DNA from: an uncultured Candidatus Saccharibacteria bacterium
GTDB taxonomy: Bacteria > Patescibacteriota > Saccharimonadia > Saccharimonadales > Saccharimonadaceae
Length of the DNA stretch: 27,775 bases
Reading direction: 5' to 3'
Assembly: GCA_947095985.1 (NCBI GenBank)
Contig: CAMUPZ010000007.1
Span: 1 to 27,775 of the forward strand
Positions 6,843 through 14,675 of the stretch are shown one piece after another. The notes beneath the pieces were generated by a model. It saw only the letters and a list, made by a program, of their open reading frames with translations, was not told the origin of the DNA and did not search any database. The stretch's first letter is position 1; every line of letters begins with the position of its first letter. The position numbers and the translations under genes were made by a program.

Positions 6843-8036
6843 TTACTCCTTATTCTTCTTTCGTCGTCTCAGGAAAGCTGGGGTGTCATCTTCTTCATCT
6901 TCAACTTCAGTAGCTGGGGTATCCCACATATTTGTCTCTGGCTCAGCTGCAAACTTTTCAGCCGCTTCTTCCTTATCTAATTCCAGATCAATATTCTTAA
7001 CCATCTCTTCATCAACTTCTTCCTCGGCTTGCGACGTAGTTTCACCAACCGTCAGACTAACATCCTGTTGATGAAATGTATCACTGTCAAAGCCCGTAGC
7101 AATTACCGTAATCACCAATTCATCTTCCATCTCTGGCTTCAATGTTGCACCAAAGATAATATTGGCATTTGGACTAACAGCACTCGTGATAATTTCTGCC
7201 GCTTCTTGGATTTCTGCCATACTCATATCATAGCCACCCGTCACATTGAACAATACGCCCTTAGCGCCATCAATCGACACTTCAATCAGTGGACTCTCGA
7301 TTGCCTGTTGTGCCGCCTGAACCGCCCTATCGTCACCACTTGCTCGTCCAATTCCCATTAGAGCTGAACCGGCATTACTCATAATTGCCTTTACATCAGC
7401 AAAGTCTAGGTTAATCAAACCGTGCTCGGTAATCAATTCAGAGATACCTTGTACACCCTGTCTCAAGACGTCATCAGCAATTTTAAACGTCTCCAAAAGT
7501 GGCGTTCGACGGTCGATTGTCTGCAGCAATCTATCATTTGGAATAGTAATCAATGTGTCGACTTCTCGACCCAAGTGAGAAATTGCCCAATCAGCATTTA
7601 TTCGGCGTTTTTCACCCTCGAAACTAAATGGTCGCGTCGCCACACCAACCACTAAAATACCCAGCTCTCGAGCTACTTCCGCTACAACATAACCAGCACC
7701 AGAGCCAGTTCCACCACCAGCACCGATAGTCACAAACACCATGTCGGCACCCTCTAGGGACTTTTTAATTTCCTCACGAGATTCATTAGCAGCCGCCTCA
7801 CCTACAGTCGGGTCAGCACCCGCACCCAGACCATTAGTTACGTCATGACCAAGATGAATTTTTATGTCAGCTTTTGAATTATGCAGCGCCTGAGCATCAG
7901 TGTTCATGGCGATAAATTGCACGCCATTCAAACCAGCATCTTTCATTCGATTGATAGCTGAACCACCAGCGCCGCCAACACCGACGACTTTTATACTGGC
8001 AAATGTTTGAACTTCACTTGGTTGTATTTGCGGCAT
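6843..8036 (-). CDS. ftsZ: Cell division protein FtsZ
   Basis: A 397-aa tubulin-like GTPase that polymerises into the division ring. The nucleotide-binding residues are all present: VVGVGGAGGSAINRM near 17-31, the tubulin signature GAGGGTGSGAG at about 104-114, and the T7-type loop around NLDFADVKAIM. The acidic linker (about 325-385) is followed by the conserved tail TPAFLRRRKKNKE, the peptide that binds FtsA. It has a GAGGGG ribosome site and starts 37 nt after ftsA, so the two are co-expressed and partners. The tail is of the Gram-positive type. Length and motifs are standard, and nothing unusual is seen in the catalytic core. Confidence 0.98.
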   Translation of the reverse strand: MPQIQPSEVQTFASIKVVGVGGAGGSAINRMKDAGLNGVQFIAMNTDAQALHNSKADIKIHLGHDVTNGLGAGADPTVGEAAANESREEIKKSLEGADMVFVTIGAGGGTGSGAGYVVAEVARELGILVVGVATRPFSFEGEKRRINADWAISHLGREVDTLITIPNDRLLQTIDRRTPLLETFKIADDVLRQGVQGISELITEHGLINLDFADVKAIMSNAGSALMGIGRASGDDRAVQAAQQAIESPLIEVSIDGAKGVLFNVTGGYDMSMAEIQEAAEIITSAVSPNANIIFGATLKPEMEDELVITVIATGFDSDTFHQQDVSLTVGETTSQAEEEVDEEMVKNIDLELDKEEAAEKFAAEPETNMWDTPATEVEDEEDDTPAFLRRRKKNKE

Positions 8037-8073
8037 ATATCCCCTCTCTTAATCCTTACACTCAGTATACCAT

Positions 8074-9300
8074 TTATTTAAATCTGGCAAAAATATTTTT
8101 CAAAAAACCACCGGCTTTCTTAGTGACGTCACGTGCACCAGCCAATGATTTTGCGTGTTGTTGCACGTCCATAGAGTCAAGCAGCATTAGTCCGACAGCC
8201 GCTGAGAATTCAGCTCCCTTCACCTCATCGCTGGCGCCACTATAGCCCGAAGGCTTACCCAGGCACGCCGCCACACTCAACTGATCCTTTGCAAAATCTA
8301 CCAAGCCCTTAACCTTTGCTGCGCCGCCAACCAGGACAACACCGCTCGGTAGTTTCCCTAGTCGTCCAGCACGCTTCAGTTCTTTGGCAATTGCTTCGAA
8401 AATCTCCTCATAACGCGCCTGAATAATCTCATCAATCTCTTCTTGATTAAACTTATATGTCTGCTTTGCAATCTTAATCTCAATTTCACCCAAAGCTTCA
8501 CCACCAAATCGAGCATGTGCCAATTTGACAACCTCCGCCACCTCTGGGTCTGTCCGCAGCCCAATAGCCAAATCATTAGTTACATTCTGTCCACCCATCG
8601 GGATTACCGCCAAATGTTGCAAGTCTCCCTCTTCATAAACAGCAACACCAGTAGTTGCCGCACCAAAATCTATTACCGCAACACCATTTTCACGCTGGCT
8701 CTCTGTCAATACAGCCTGAGCTGCCGCCAACACCGACGGAACAACCGACGACAAATCAACCTTCGCCATTTCTGCAGATTTCTGTAAATTTGTAATATGA
8801 GGTACCAAACCAGACACCACATTAGCTTTAATTTCTAATCGCGCACCGGTCATACCAACAGGATCTTTAATGTTGTCTTGGCCATCAAGCCTATATGAGT
8901 GCGCAACAATCTCTAAAATCTCTCGATTTTGCGGTACTTTTCCTGTTGTCGCCACCTCCTCTAGGCGCAAGACGTCGTCCGTCGTAACTTCATTACTAAC
9001 CGTACCGACAGTTATCATGCCATCAGCCTTGGTGCTCAATAAATGAGAGCCATTGATACTTACGGTCGCTGCATTAACTTGATGTCCGCTCATTCGCTCA
9101 GCTGACTCTAAAGCCTTGTCTATTGCTTCAGCCGGACCAGCTAAATTAGTCACCACGCCTTTTCGCATGCCACTATTTGGCGCCTCACCAACGCCAACAA
9201 TTTTTGGCACGCCGCTCTCTGCGTCAGCATAGCCCACAACACAGCGCACGTTTTTCGTACCAATATCAATTCCTACCACATATCGAGATTGCTCCTGCAT
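8074..9300 (-). CDS. ftsA: Cell division protein FtsA
   Basis: A 408-aa actin-like ATPase that tethers FtsZ to the membrane. Visible motifs are the phosphate-1 loop GIDIGTKNVRC, the SHS2-type insertion (about 80-165, EILEIVAHSYRLDGQ), the phosphate-2 region VIDFGAATTGVAVY, the adenosine motif VVLVGGAAKVKGL, and an amphipathic C-terminal end (KKAGGFLKNIFARFK) that fits a membrane-targeting helix. The start is placed at 9300 because a -35/-10 pair (9332-9337 and 9308-9313) leaves only 7 nt before this ATG. An upstream ATG lies inside the -10 box and the 422-codon reading would begin inside the promoter. The mRNA is therefore probably leaderless. It is the first gene of the division operon. Confidence 0.95.
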   Translation of the reverse strand: MQEQSRYVVGIDIGTKNVRCVVGYADAESGVPKIVGVGEAPNSGMRKGVVTNLAGPAEAIDKALESAERMSGHQVNAATVSINGSHLLSTKADGMITVGTVSNEVTTDDVLRLEEVATTGKVPQNREILEIVAHSYRLDGQDNIKDPVGMTGARLEIKANVVSGLVPHITNLQKSAEMAKVDLSSVVPSVLAAAQAVLTESQRENGVAVIDFGAATTGVAVYEEGDLQHLAVIPMGGQNVTNDLAIGLRTDPEVAEVVKLAHARFGGEALGEIEIKIAKQTYKFNQEEIDEIIQARYEEIFEAIAKELKRAGRLGKLPSGVVLVGGAAKVKGLVDFAKDQLSVAACLGKPSGYSGASDEVKGAEFSAAVGLMLLDSMDVQQHAKSLAGARDVTKKAGGFLKNIFARFK

Positions 9301-9307
9301 GAGCTTC

Positions 9308-9337
9308 ATTATACAGGTTATGGCTATAGTTTGGCAA
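9308..9337 (-). promoter_or_regulatory. ftsA promoter, leaderless type
   Basis: TTGCCA (9332-9337) and TATAAT (9308-9313) are separated by 18 nt, and the ATG of ftsA follows the -10 box after 7 nt. The expected transcription start therefore falls at or next to the start codon. No Shine-Dalgarno sequence is available. Confidence 0.8.
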
Positions 9338-9350
9338 GCCAATTACCGCG

Positions 9351-9379
9351 TTGCTCATAAAAAATATTTTTGCTACAAT
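9351..9379 (+). promoter_or_regulatory. Promoter of the pilin-like gene, leaderless type
   Basis: TTGCTC (9351-9356) and TACAAT (9374-9379) have a 17-nt spacer. The ATG at 9387 follows after 7 nt. It is back-to-back with the ftsA promoter, with 13 nt between the two -35 boxes. Confidence 0.75.
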
Positions 9380-9386
9380 AGCTTCG

Positions 9387-10010
9387 ATGAAAAGCACAAG
9401 CGGTTTTACTATCGTTGAGATTATTATGGCGATCTGCATTATTGGTATCGTCTCAGTCATTTCTGTCGTTTCATACTCCAAATTAAGGGAAAACGCTTAT
9501 GATGCTGTTGCCAAGGAAACACTACATCAAGTTGAAACTGCCTTTAAAGCATATGTCGCTGGTGGTAATAAAGTCCCGATGAAACATTATGAATACAATG
9601 GATTTTACGACAGCCCAGGTGGTGGGTGGAATGAAGATGGGGTAAAAGTATATAGCGGTGGTGGAATTGGACTGGCTATGCATAAAGCCAATTACCTACC
9701 TAACGACCTACTAAATCCCCTAAAAAATGGCCCAAAAAAAGACCCTTACTTAAAAAACAATATCGGCTTTTTGACATGCGGCAAGAATAAGGTTTTCTTC
9801 TACATTGAAGTGTATAATGGTGGAATTGCAGAGCATGAACGAAAAGATAGAGTATCGCAGGATTGTTCCTATAAAACACACTTGGACTGGCTAGCCGAAC
9901 ATAGACTACCCTTTCGTGGCCACCTTTGGACTACTGGGCTCCTCCGGACTAAGCCTCGATACATAGTTGCAGAAATAGATTTTGATAACGAACCCTTAGA
10001 TTCAGATTAA
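9387..10010 (+). CDS. Type IV pilin-like / pseudopilin protein
   Basis: A 207-aa protein with a class III prepilin leader: a short KSTSG stretch, then cleavage before FTIVEII and a hydrophobic helix up to about residue 30. Glu at mature position 5 is the residue required for N-methylation and assembly. The C-terminal part (about 50-207) is a variable globular domain with many glycines (DSPGGGW, YSGGGIG) and two cysteines (LTCGKN and SQDCSY) that may form a disulfide. No other pilus gene is adjacent, so the assembly machinery must lie elsewhere. It could be a minor pilin or a competence or twitching pseudopilin. The start at 9387 is set by the leaderless promoter and by the KSTSGF leader. The gene is convergent with map, 3 nt apart. 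Confidence 0.8.
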   Translation: MKSTSGFTIVEIIMAICIIGIVSVISVVSYSKLRENAYDAVAKETLHQVETAFKAYVAGGNKVPMKHYEYNGFYDSPGGGWNEDGVKVYSGGGIGLAMHKANYLPNDLLNPLKNGPKKDPYLKNNIGFLTCGKNKVFFYIEVYNGGIAEHERKDRVSQDCSYKTHLDWLAEHRLPFRGHLWTTGLLRTKPRYIVAEIDFDNEPLDSD

Positions 10011-10013
10011 CAA

Positions 10014-10781
10014 TTAAAGCTTCGTGATAATCTCTGCGCCCGTTTCCGTAATCAGCACGGTATGTTCAAAATGCGCCCCCAGACTACCGTCCTTCATGCT
10101 AATCGTCCAGCCGTCACTATCGGTGATGATTTTCTCACCGCCAAGGCTCGCCATCGGTTCAATTGCAATTGTGTCGCCAGCGTGCAATATCGGACCAGTT
10201 CCTCGCCTGCCGTAATTCGGAATTTCTGGCTCCATATGCATACTCAGCCCCACACCGTGACCAACCAGCTCGCGAATGATGCCCAATTTCGCTTTTTTCA
10301 GCACCGCTTCAATGGCTGCTGAGATATCGCCAACTCGTGTCCCATCGCCAGAAATTGCATCAATTCCCGCGTACAAACTCTGTTCCGTCGCGTGTAGTAA
10401 ATGTTTTTTAGCACCACGCGGTTCTTCATCAACCACCATGGTAAAGGCGCTGTCAGTTTTCATACCACGGTAGCCGATCACCAAGTCAAAACTCACCACA
10501 TCACCCTTCTCAAACACATAATCTGTCGGGAACGAGTGCACCAATTGCTCATTGGTCGACACACAAATCACCCCTGGGAACTTCACTTCATCTGTCAAAT
10601 ACGTCGCTTCTGCGCCAAAATCCTTGATCCGCCCAGCCACGAACTCATTAGCATCTAATTCGCTCATGCCAGCCGTTACCCGCTGGCGTAATTCATCATA
10701 AATCGTCGCCAACATCCGGCCGCATTCGCGCATATCTTTCATCTGTTGTGGCGTTTTCTTGCCAGTGATCAATTGGCTCAT
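10014..10781 (-). CDS. map: Methionine aminopeptidase, type I
   Basis: A 255-aa enzyme that removes the initiator methionine from new proteins. The five metal ligands can be traced: Asp in VVSFDLV, Asp in MKTDSAFT, His in VGHGVGLSMH, Glu in IAIEPM and Glu in FEHTVLIT. The substrate-site His is in LVHSFP, where most family members read HGIP. The usual CVSTNEQ strand is present. It overlaps adk by 4 nt (ATGA) and is last in the rpsU-yqeY-adk-map operon. adk and map normally follow secY in the ribosomal protein operon, so this location is slightly unusual. Def and Fmt, which act in the same N-terminal processing pathway, are encoded at 18.4-19.9 kb. Confidence 0.95.
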   Translation of the reverse strand: MSQLITGKKTPQQMKDMRECGRMLATIYDELRQRVTAGMSELDANEFVAGRIKDFGAEATYLTDEVKFPGVICVSTNEQLVHSFPTDYVFEKGDVVSFDLVIGYRGMKTDSAFTMVVDEEPRGAKKHLLHATEQSLYAGIDAISGDGTRVGDISAAIEAVLKKAKLGIIRELVGHGVGLSMHMEPEIPNYGRRGTGPILHAGDTIAIEPMASLGGEKIITDSDGWTISMKDGSLGAHFEHTVLITETGAEIITKL

Positions 10782-11335
10782 TTGGCGCCCTCAACGATTC
10801 CGCGACTAACCAGCTCTTTTTCAATTTCATCATGCACTTGCCCAACTGTACCCACGCCGCTCATGTGGATGATTGGAATATTATTGTCATTCAGATAGTC
10901 CAAAATTGGATAAATTTCGCCCCGGTAAATACTGAGTCGCTTATCAATTGCCTCTGGCGTGTCATCGACACGACCACGCACCCGCAAGCGCTCCAAGATT
11001 TCATCTCGTGGCACTTCCAGCACGATCACCAATTTGACGTCCTGACCGTGATGCGACTGCGACTCAATCAGCCACTTCGCCTGCTCCAACTGACGCGGAT
11101 AACCATCCAAAATGACACCGTTGATGTCCTTGGCCTTATCTAAAGCCTCGCCCATCAGACCATTGATAATCTCCACCGGCACTAATTCACCAGATTGCAT
11201 ACGATGAATCAATTCGCCATCGTGCGTGTCACGCAGTAGTTGCCCTGCGCTCAGCCAGCGCCAACCGTGTCGCGCCGCTAAAATCTGCCCCTGTACACTC
11301 TTACCAGCACCAGCCGGGCCAAAAAAGATAATCAT
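10778..11335 (-). CDS. adk: Adenylate kinase family protein, short form
   Basis: A 185-aa nucleoside monophosphate kinase converting ATP + AMP to 2 ADP. The P-loop GPAGAGKS is at 6-13, the AMP-binding LSAGQLLRD follows, LDGYPRQ is at about 78-84, and the arginine-rich RGRVDDTPEAIDKRLSIY lies near 120-137. The length and the direct run from RGRVDDT show the short form without the zinc or beta LID insertion. AGGAGG lies just before the ATG, 8 nt after yqeY. Some residues differ from typical bacterial Adk (GPAGAGKS rather than GPPGAGKG), so activity on another NMP cannot be excluded. Confidence 0.88.
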   Translation of the reverse strand: MIIFFGPAGAGKSVQGQILAARHGWRWLSAGQLLRDTHDGELIHRMQSGELVPVEIINGLMGEALDKAKDINGVILDGYPRQLEQAKWLIESQSHHGQDVKLVIVLEVPRDEILERLRVRGRVDDTPEAIDKRLSIYRGEIYPILDYLNDNNIPIIHMSGVGTVGQVHDEIEKELVSRGIVEGAK

Positions 11336-11343
11336 GTTTCCTC

Positions 11344-11802
11344 CTATTTTGTCAGTTTTTCTTTAACAATTTTTGCGACCAACGCACCGTCAGCAGCATT
11401 GCCAACCTTCTGTTTTACTGCGCCAATAACTTGGCCCATCTTTTGCATAGAAACGTCATCCATACTTGCCACAACATCTTTAACGATCGCTACAATTTCT
11501 GCTTCGCTCAACTGTTCTGGTAAAAATTCTCGCAAAATTGCTGCTTCTTTTTCTTCAGACTCTGCCAGCTCTATGCGACCATTGCTACGATATAGCTCAG
11601 CACTCTCGACACGTTTTTTCACTTCACGAGCCAGAACTTTCTCAACTTCAGCATCGCTCAAGCCCTCGTCACGCTTACCTAGTGACACTTCCTCATTCAA
11701 AATTGCTGCCTTAACATTACGTAGCACATCCCCACGAAAACGATGCCGCCCTAGAAGAGCGGCTTTCATTTCATCAGTGATGCGCGCTTTCAGCGCTGAC
11801 AT
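11344..11802 (-). CDS. yqeY: YqeY / GatB-Yqey domain protein
   Basis: A 152-aa helical protein of the YqeY family, related to the tail domain of GatB, which recognises tRNA in the amidotransferase. Typical traits are ITDEMKAALLGR at the start, DVLRNVKAAILNEEV, AREVKKRVESAELYRSNGR, LREFLPEQLSE, and MGQVIGAVKQKVGNAADGALVAKIVKEKL at the end. In many bacteria the gene follows rpsU, as here; the stop of rpsU and this ATG share one base (TAATG). The role is not settled in any species; a function in aminoacyl-tRNA metabolism is suspected from homology. Confidence 0.9.
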   Translation of the reverse strand: MSALKARITDEMKAALLGRHRFRGDVLRNVKAAILNEEVSLGKRDEGLSDAEVEKVLAREVKKRVESAELYRSNGRIELAESEEKEAAILREFLPEQLSEAEIVAIVKDVVASMDDVSMQKMGQVIGAVKQKVGNAADGALVAKIVKEKLTK

Positions 11803-12017
11803 TAACGCACTCCCAGGCGCATTTTTGCTGTTTTCTCAGCTCGGCGTTCGCGACGAACGATTGCCTTTTTACGACGCTCGGCCTTTGAAATTGGTTTCTC
11901 AAAGCGCATAACGCTCTTAGCGCGAGCCAAAACACCGCTCTGTAAAACCCTACGGTTGAAACGACGAATGATATTTTCGTTCGCTTCCTTCTGATCTTTA
12001 CGTGTTACTTGTACCAT
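11802..12017 (-). CDS. rpsU: 30S ribosomal protein bS21
   Basis: A 71-aa highly basic protein with the bS21 pattern: a short acidic-basic start (VQVTRKDQKEANENIIRRFN), RRVLQSGVLARAKSV, then KPISKAERRKKAIVRRERR. It binds near the 3' end of 16S rRNA, close to the anti-Shine-Dalgarno. It is the first gene of rpsU-yqeY-adk-map and has a near-consensus promoter with only 9 nt between the -10 and the ATG, so the mRNA starts within a few bases of the start codon and has no Shine-Dalgarno. Confidence 0.95.
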   Translation of the reverse strand: MVQVTRKDQKEANENIIRRFNRRVLQSGVLARAKSVMRFEKPISKAERRKKAIVRRERRAEKTAKMRLGVR

Positions 12018-12026
12018 ACTGCAAAC

Positions 12027-12055
12027 ATTATAACAGATAAGAAAGTATTTGCCAA
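12027..12055 (-). promoter_or_regulatory. rpsU operon promoter
   Basis: TTGGCA (12050-12055) and TATAAT (12027-12032) have a 17-nt spacer, with TGT before the -10 (extended -10). This is among the strongest promoters in the window. The ATG follows the -10 after 9 nt. Confidence 0.85.
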
Positions 12056-12061
12056 CTAGGT

Positions 12062-12589
12062 TTAGTTAAGACCGCCTTGAATAATCTTGAAATCCACTTC
12101 TTGGCTACCGTTGACATCTATTGCCGATATAACATACACCTTGCGCATTGGATAGAGCTCTCCAGATGGATATTTCATAAGTGCTGGGCACGTGAATTCA
12201 TACGACTTATGATTTCTATCCACTTCCGCATCACACCTAGTTCTTGATAAGTCTATAAACACCTCCTCAGGTACGAAATGCTCTTCTACAGACATTTCTC
12301 CTTCGTTATCTAGGAATGCTGTTGCTATAAGCCTTTTTGTATTAATTTTAACTGGAATAGGCTCATAACTATATGCAGTCATTTTATGTGCAGCCATTTT
12401 ATGTACAGATTTTGCGAATTCGTCCCAAGAACCAAATGGAATGCTCCCTAATAAGACGGTCTCTTTCCTAACGGTAGTTTTTCTAAGCTTTTCAGTCGCT
12501 TCCACGGCTAATGCGCCCATTGTTCGCAACTCACCTTCCGTCAAACCTTCTCTACGCCAAACTTCAGTAGAATTTTCATAGTTTCCCAT
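12062..12589 (-). CDS. Hypothetical protein, 175 aa
   Basis: I do not recognise this protein. It is soluble, without signal peptide or membrane helix. The N-terminal half is helical (VWRREGLTEGELRTMGALAV), and the middle contains a mixed region with KTTVRKETVLLGSIPFG. The C-terminal half looks beta-rich (KRLIATAFLDNEG, RKVYVISAIDVNG, EVDFKII). Three features support translation: AGGAG 11 nt before the ATG, a TTACTT/TATAGT promoter at 12637-12665, and a stop placed just outside the rpsU promoter. It has two cysteines (CDAEVD and FTCPAL). It lies alone between recJ and rpsU and is probably monocistronic or reads into rpsU. Confidence 0.6.
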   Translation of the reverse strand: MGNYENSTEVWRREGLTEGELRTMGALAVEATEKLRKTTVRKETVLLGSIPFGSWDEFAKSVHKMAAHKMTAYSYEPIPVKINTKRLIATAFLDNEGEMSVEEHFVPEEVFIDLSRTRCDAEVDRNHKSYEFTCPALMKYPSGELYPMRKVYVISAIDVNGSQEVDFKIIQGGLN

Positions 12590-12636
12590 ATTACCACAAC
12601 TCCTAAAATCACCCTCTACTTAAAAAGTATTACTAC

Positions 12637-12665
12637 ACTATAATAATAAACTATTCTATAAGTAA
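12637..12665 (-). promoter_or_regulatory. Promoter of the 175-aa hypothetical gene
   Basis: TTACTT (12660-12665) and TATAGT (12637-12642) lie 17 nt apart. The leader is about 40 nt and includes an AGGAG site. Confidence 0.5.
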
Positions 12666-12680
12666 CGGCAACTATTACGC

Positions 12681-14309
12681 CTAAGCCAAATGTAGCAGTC
12701 GCCCCTCAACCGTCCGAACGCCTTGCCATTCATTGACGGTTGGCTGGAACCACGCCGCCACCTCGTCGCCTGGCTCGCGGAAAAATTCCTCTGGCGCGTT
12801 AAATGCTAACATTTGCAACACCTTACCGTTTTTATCGCGCAACGCTAATTTAACATGTTGTCCATCCGCACCCATTCGCCGCACACTCAGCACGCTCGCT
12901 GTGGTAATTTTCAGGACTGGCTCTGGGTTGCCATTGCCAAACGGCTCCATTTTCGCCAAATTCTCCACCAACTCCTCATTAATTTCCGAAAAATCGTCAA
13001 TTTCCACATCAGCTTTCGGTAATAAATATCGCTCTTGGTTTGTGAGTCGCAGCGAATCATAAAACTCATTTACTCGTCGCCTAAAATCGTCAATTCTCTC
13101 GGTCGCCAACGTCACGCCAGCTGCTGCTCCGTGTCCGCCGCCTTTGATAATGATATCGTCCGCCGCCCGCACGGCATCCGCTGCTGAAAAATCACCAAAA
13201 CTGCGCGCCGAACCCGTAGCCTCCTCGCCGCGCTCGCCAATGATAAACACCGGCTTTTTATATTTTTCCACCAGTTTTGACGCCACAATGCCGATAACGC
13301 CGTGGTTCCAGTCATCACTACTGACCACCAGCACCCGGTCATCAGCCAACTCCTCAGCTTGCACGCATGCTTCCTCAAAAATCGTATCCTGAATACCGCG
13401 CCGCTTAACATTCAACTCCTCCAACTTTTCGCTCGCTTCCAGTGCCGCCAAGCCGTCACGCGCTACCAGCATATCCAGCGCGTGCTGCGCCGTCTCCAGC
13501 CGACCCGCTGCGTTCATCCGCGGCCCCAAGCCGAATCCCAAATGCCTGGCATTAACCTGCTCTGGTTCAATACCCGCCACCGCCATCAACGCTTTCAGCC
13601 CTGGACGTTGTTGCTTTTTCAGAACCTCCAAGCCCCAATAGACATTTGCCCGATTTTCATCAGCCAATGTAACTATGTCGCAAACCGTCCCCAGTGCTAC
13701 CAAATCCAGCAGCCATTTTTCATAGCCGTCAGGTAACCCATCCAGTTCAGTCTGCAGCGCCTGCACCAACTTAAACGCCACGCCCGCCCCACACAAATCA
13801 CGGAACGGATAGGTATGACCTGAAAACTTCGGATTCACCGCTGCCACACTCGGTGGCGGCGTCTCGGCCACATTGTGATGATCCGTCACCACCGTATCAA
13901 TCCCCAGGCTGGTAGCATACGCAATCTCTGCATGACACAAACTACCAGTATCCACCGTCACGATCAAATCCGCTCCCATATCGCGCACCTTATCAACCGC
14001 GCCCATGGTCATACCATAACCCTCAACAAACCGATTTGGAATGAAAGCATCGACGCCCTCAAAACCAAACTTACCAAACGCATCCAGCAGCAGCGCCGTT
14101 GCACTCAGCCCGTCAATATCGTAATCGCCGTAAATGACGATTTTTTCGCCCTGCTCCCGCGCCTGTTTTAACCGCGCCACCGCCTTCTCCATGTCCGGCA
14201 GCAAAAACGGATCATGTTTCACTGCCGCATAATCCGGCTGCAAAAAAGCTTCGCGCGCTGCCCGGGTCGTTAAGCCACGAGCTACTAAGATCTTCTCAAA
14301 TAAATTCAT
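12681..14309 (-). CDS. recJ: Single-stranded-DNA exonuclease RecJ
   Basis: A 542-aa DHH-family 5'-3' exonuclease for recombination and mismatch repair. The metal-binding motifs are clear: GDYDIDG at 61-67, VDTGS at 119-123, TDHHN at 142-146, the LCGAGVAFKL segment at 172-181, and GLGPRMNAAGRL around 255-266. The DHHA1 domain carries GGGHGAAAG. A C-terminal OB-fold (about 440-542) follows. The start overlaps the stop of the upstream winged-helix gene by one base (TAATG). Length is near the short end for RecJ but no motif is missing. It is the last gene of the regulator-recJ pair. Confidence 0.93.
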   Translation of the reverse strand: MNLFEKILVARGLTTRAAREAFLQPDYAAVKHDPFLLPDMEKAVARLKQAREQGEKIVIYGDYDIDGLSATALLLDAFGKFGFEGVDAFIPNRFVEGYGMTMGAVDKVRDMGADLIVTVDTGSLCHAEIAYATSLGIDTVVTDHHNVAETPPPSVAAVNPKFSGHTYPFRDLCGAGVAFKLVQALQTELDGLPDGYEKWLLDLVALGTVCDIVTLADENRANVYWGLEVLKKQQRPGLKALMAVAGIEPEQVNARHLGFGLGPRMNAAGRLETAQHALDMLVARDGLAALEASEKLEELNVKRRGIQDTIFEEACVQAEELADDRVLVVSSDDWNHGVIGIVASKLVEKYKKPVFIIGERGEEATGSARSFGDFSAADAVRAADDIIIKGGGHGAAAGVTLATERIDDFRRRVNEFYDSLRLTNQERYLLPKADVEIDDFSEINEELVENLAKMEPFGNGNPEPVLKITTASVLSVRRMGADGQHVKLALRDKNGKVLQMLAFNAPEEFFREPGDEVAAWFQPTVNEWQGVRTVEGRLLHLA

Positions 14310-14611
14310 TAGTCCCTATCAGCCATACCGCGCTTTGAGCGTGCCGAATATTGCTGAGACTTGATTACCATACTTTGTAACTCTTTGAAAATTGGAAATT
14401 GTTTATTAGTGAAATACGTGCGCGAGTTGCCCTGTTTTTCACTTTGTAAAAAACCAACTTTTTCCAGCCGCTTCAATTCTCGTTGGATATTACCAGGATC
14501 CTCTTTGATTAGCTTTGCCAAACCACGAACATGTGTATGAAAATCAGGATACTTAGCGTATACTACTACGATTTTTCGCCGCACCCTAGATGTAATAAAA
14601 ACGTCTAACAT
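14309..14611 (-). CDS. Winged-helix (ArsR-like) DNA-binding protein
   Basis: A 100-aa protein with a winged helix-turn-helix at about residues 8-70: RVRRKIVVVYAKYPDFHTHV, then the recognition part LAKLIKEDPGNIQRELKRLEKVGFL and the wing SEKQGNSRTYF. The pattern is like the small ArsR-type regulators of archaea and CPR bacteria (ELxRLEKxGLL, then a basic wing). It has no metal-binding cysteines, so metal sensing is unlikely. GGGAGG directly precedes the ATG. It overlaps recJ by one base and may be autoregulated. The target is unknown. Confidence 0.7.
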   Translation of the reverse strand: MLDVFITSRVRRKIVVVYAKYPDFHTHVRGLAKLIKEDPGNIQRELKRLEKVGFLQSEKQGNSRTYFTNKQFPIFKELQSMVIKSQQYSARSKRGMADRD

Positions 14612-14640
14612 AACCTCCCTAACGCATCTTTCTTACTTCA

Positions 14641-14670
14641 AGTTTATCACAATTTTACAACACCCGACAA
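14641..14670 (-). promoter_or_regulatory. Promoter of the winged-helix/recJ operon
   Basis: TTGTCG (14665-14670) and TAAACT (14641-14646) are 18 nt apart. The leader is about 22 nt and includes the GGGAGG ribosome site. Confidence 0.55.
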
Positions 14671-14675
14671 GCATT

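Noticed and set aside
7029..7361. Plus-strand frames opposite ftsZ, ftsA, recJ and infB
   Set aside because: They have no ribosome site or recognisable sequence and mirror highly conserved genes on the other strand.
9301..9342. Longer FtsA N-terminus (MACQTIAITCIMKL)
   Set aside because: These codons cover the -10 box and the spacer of the promoter.
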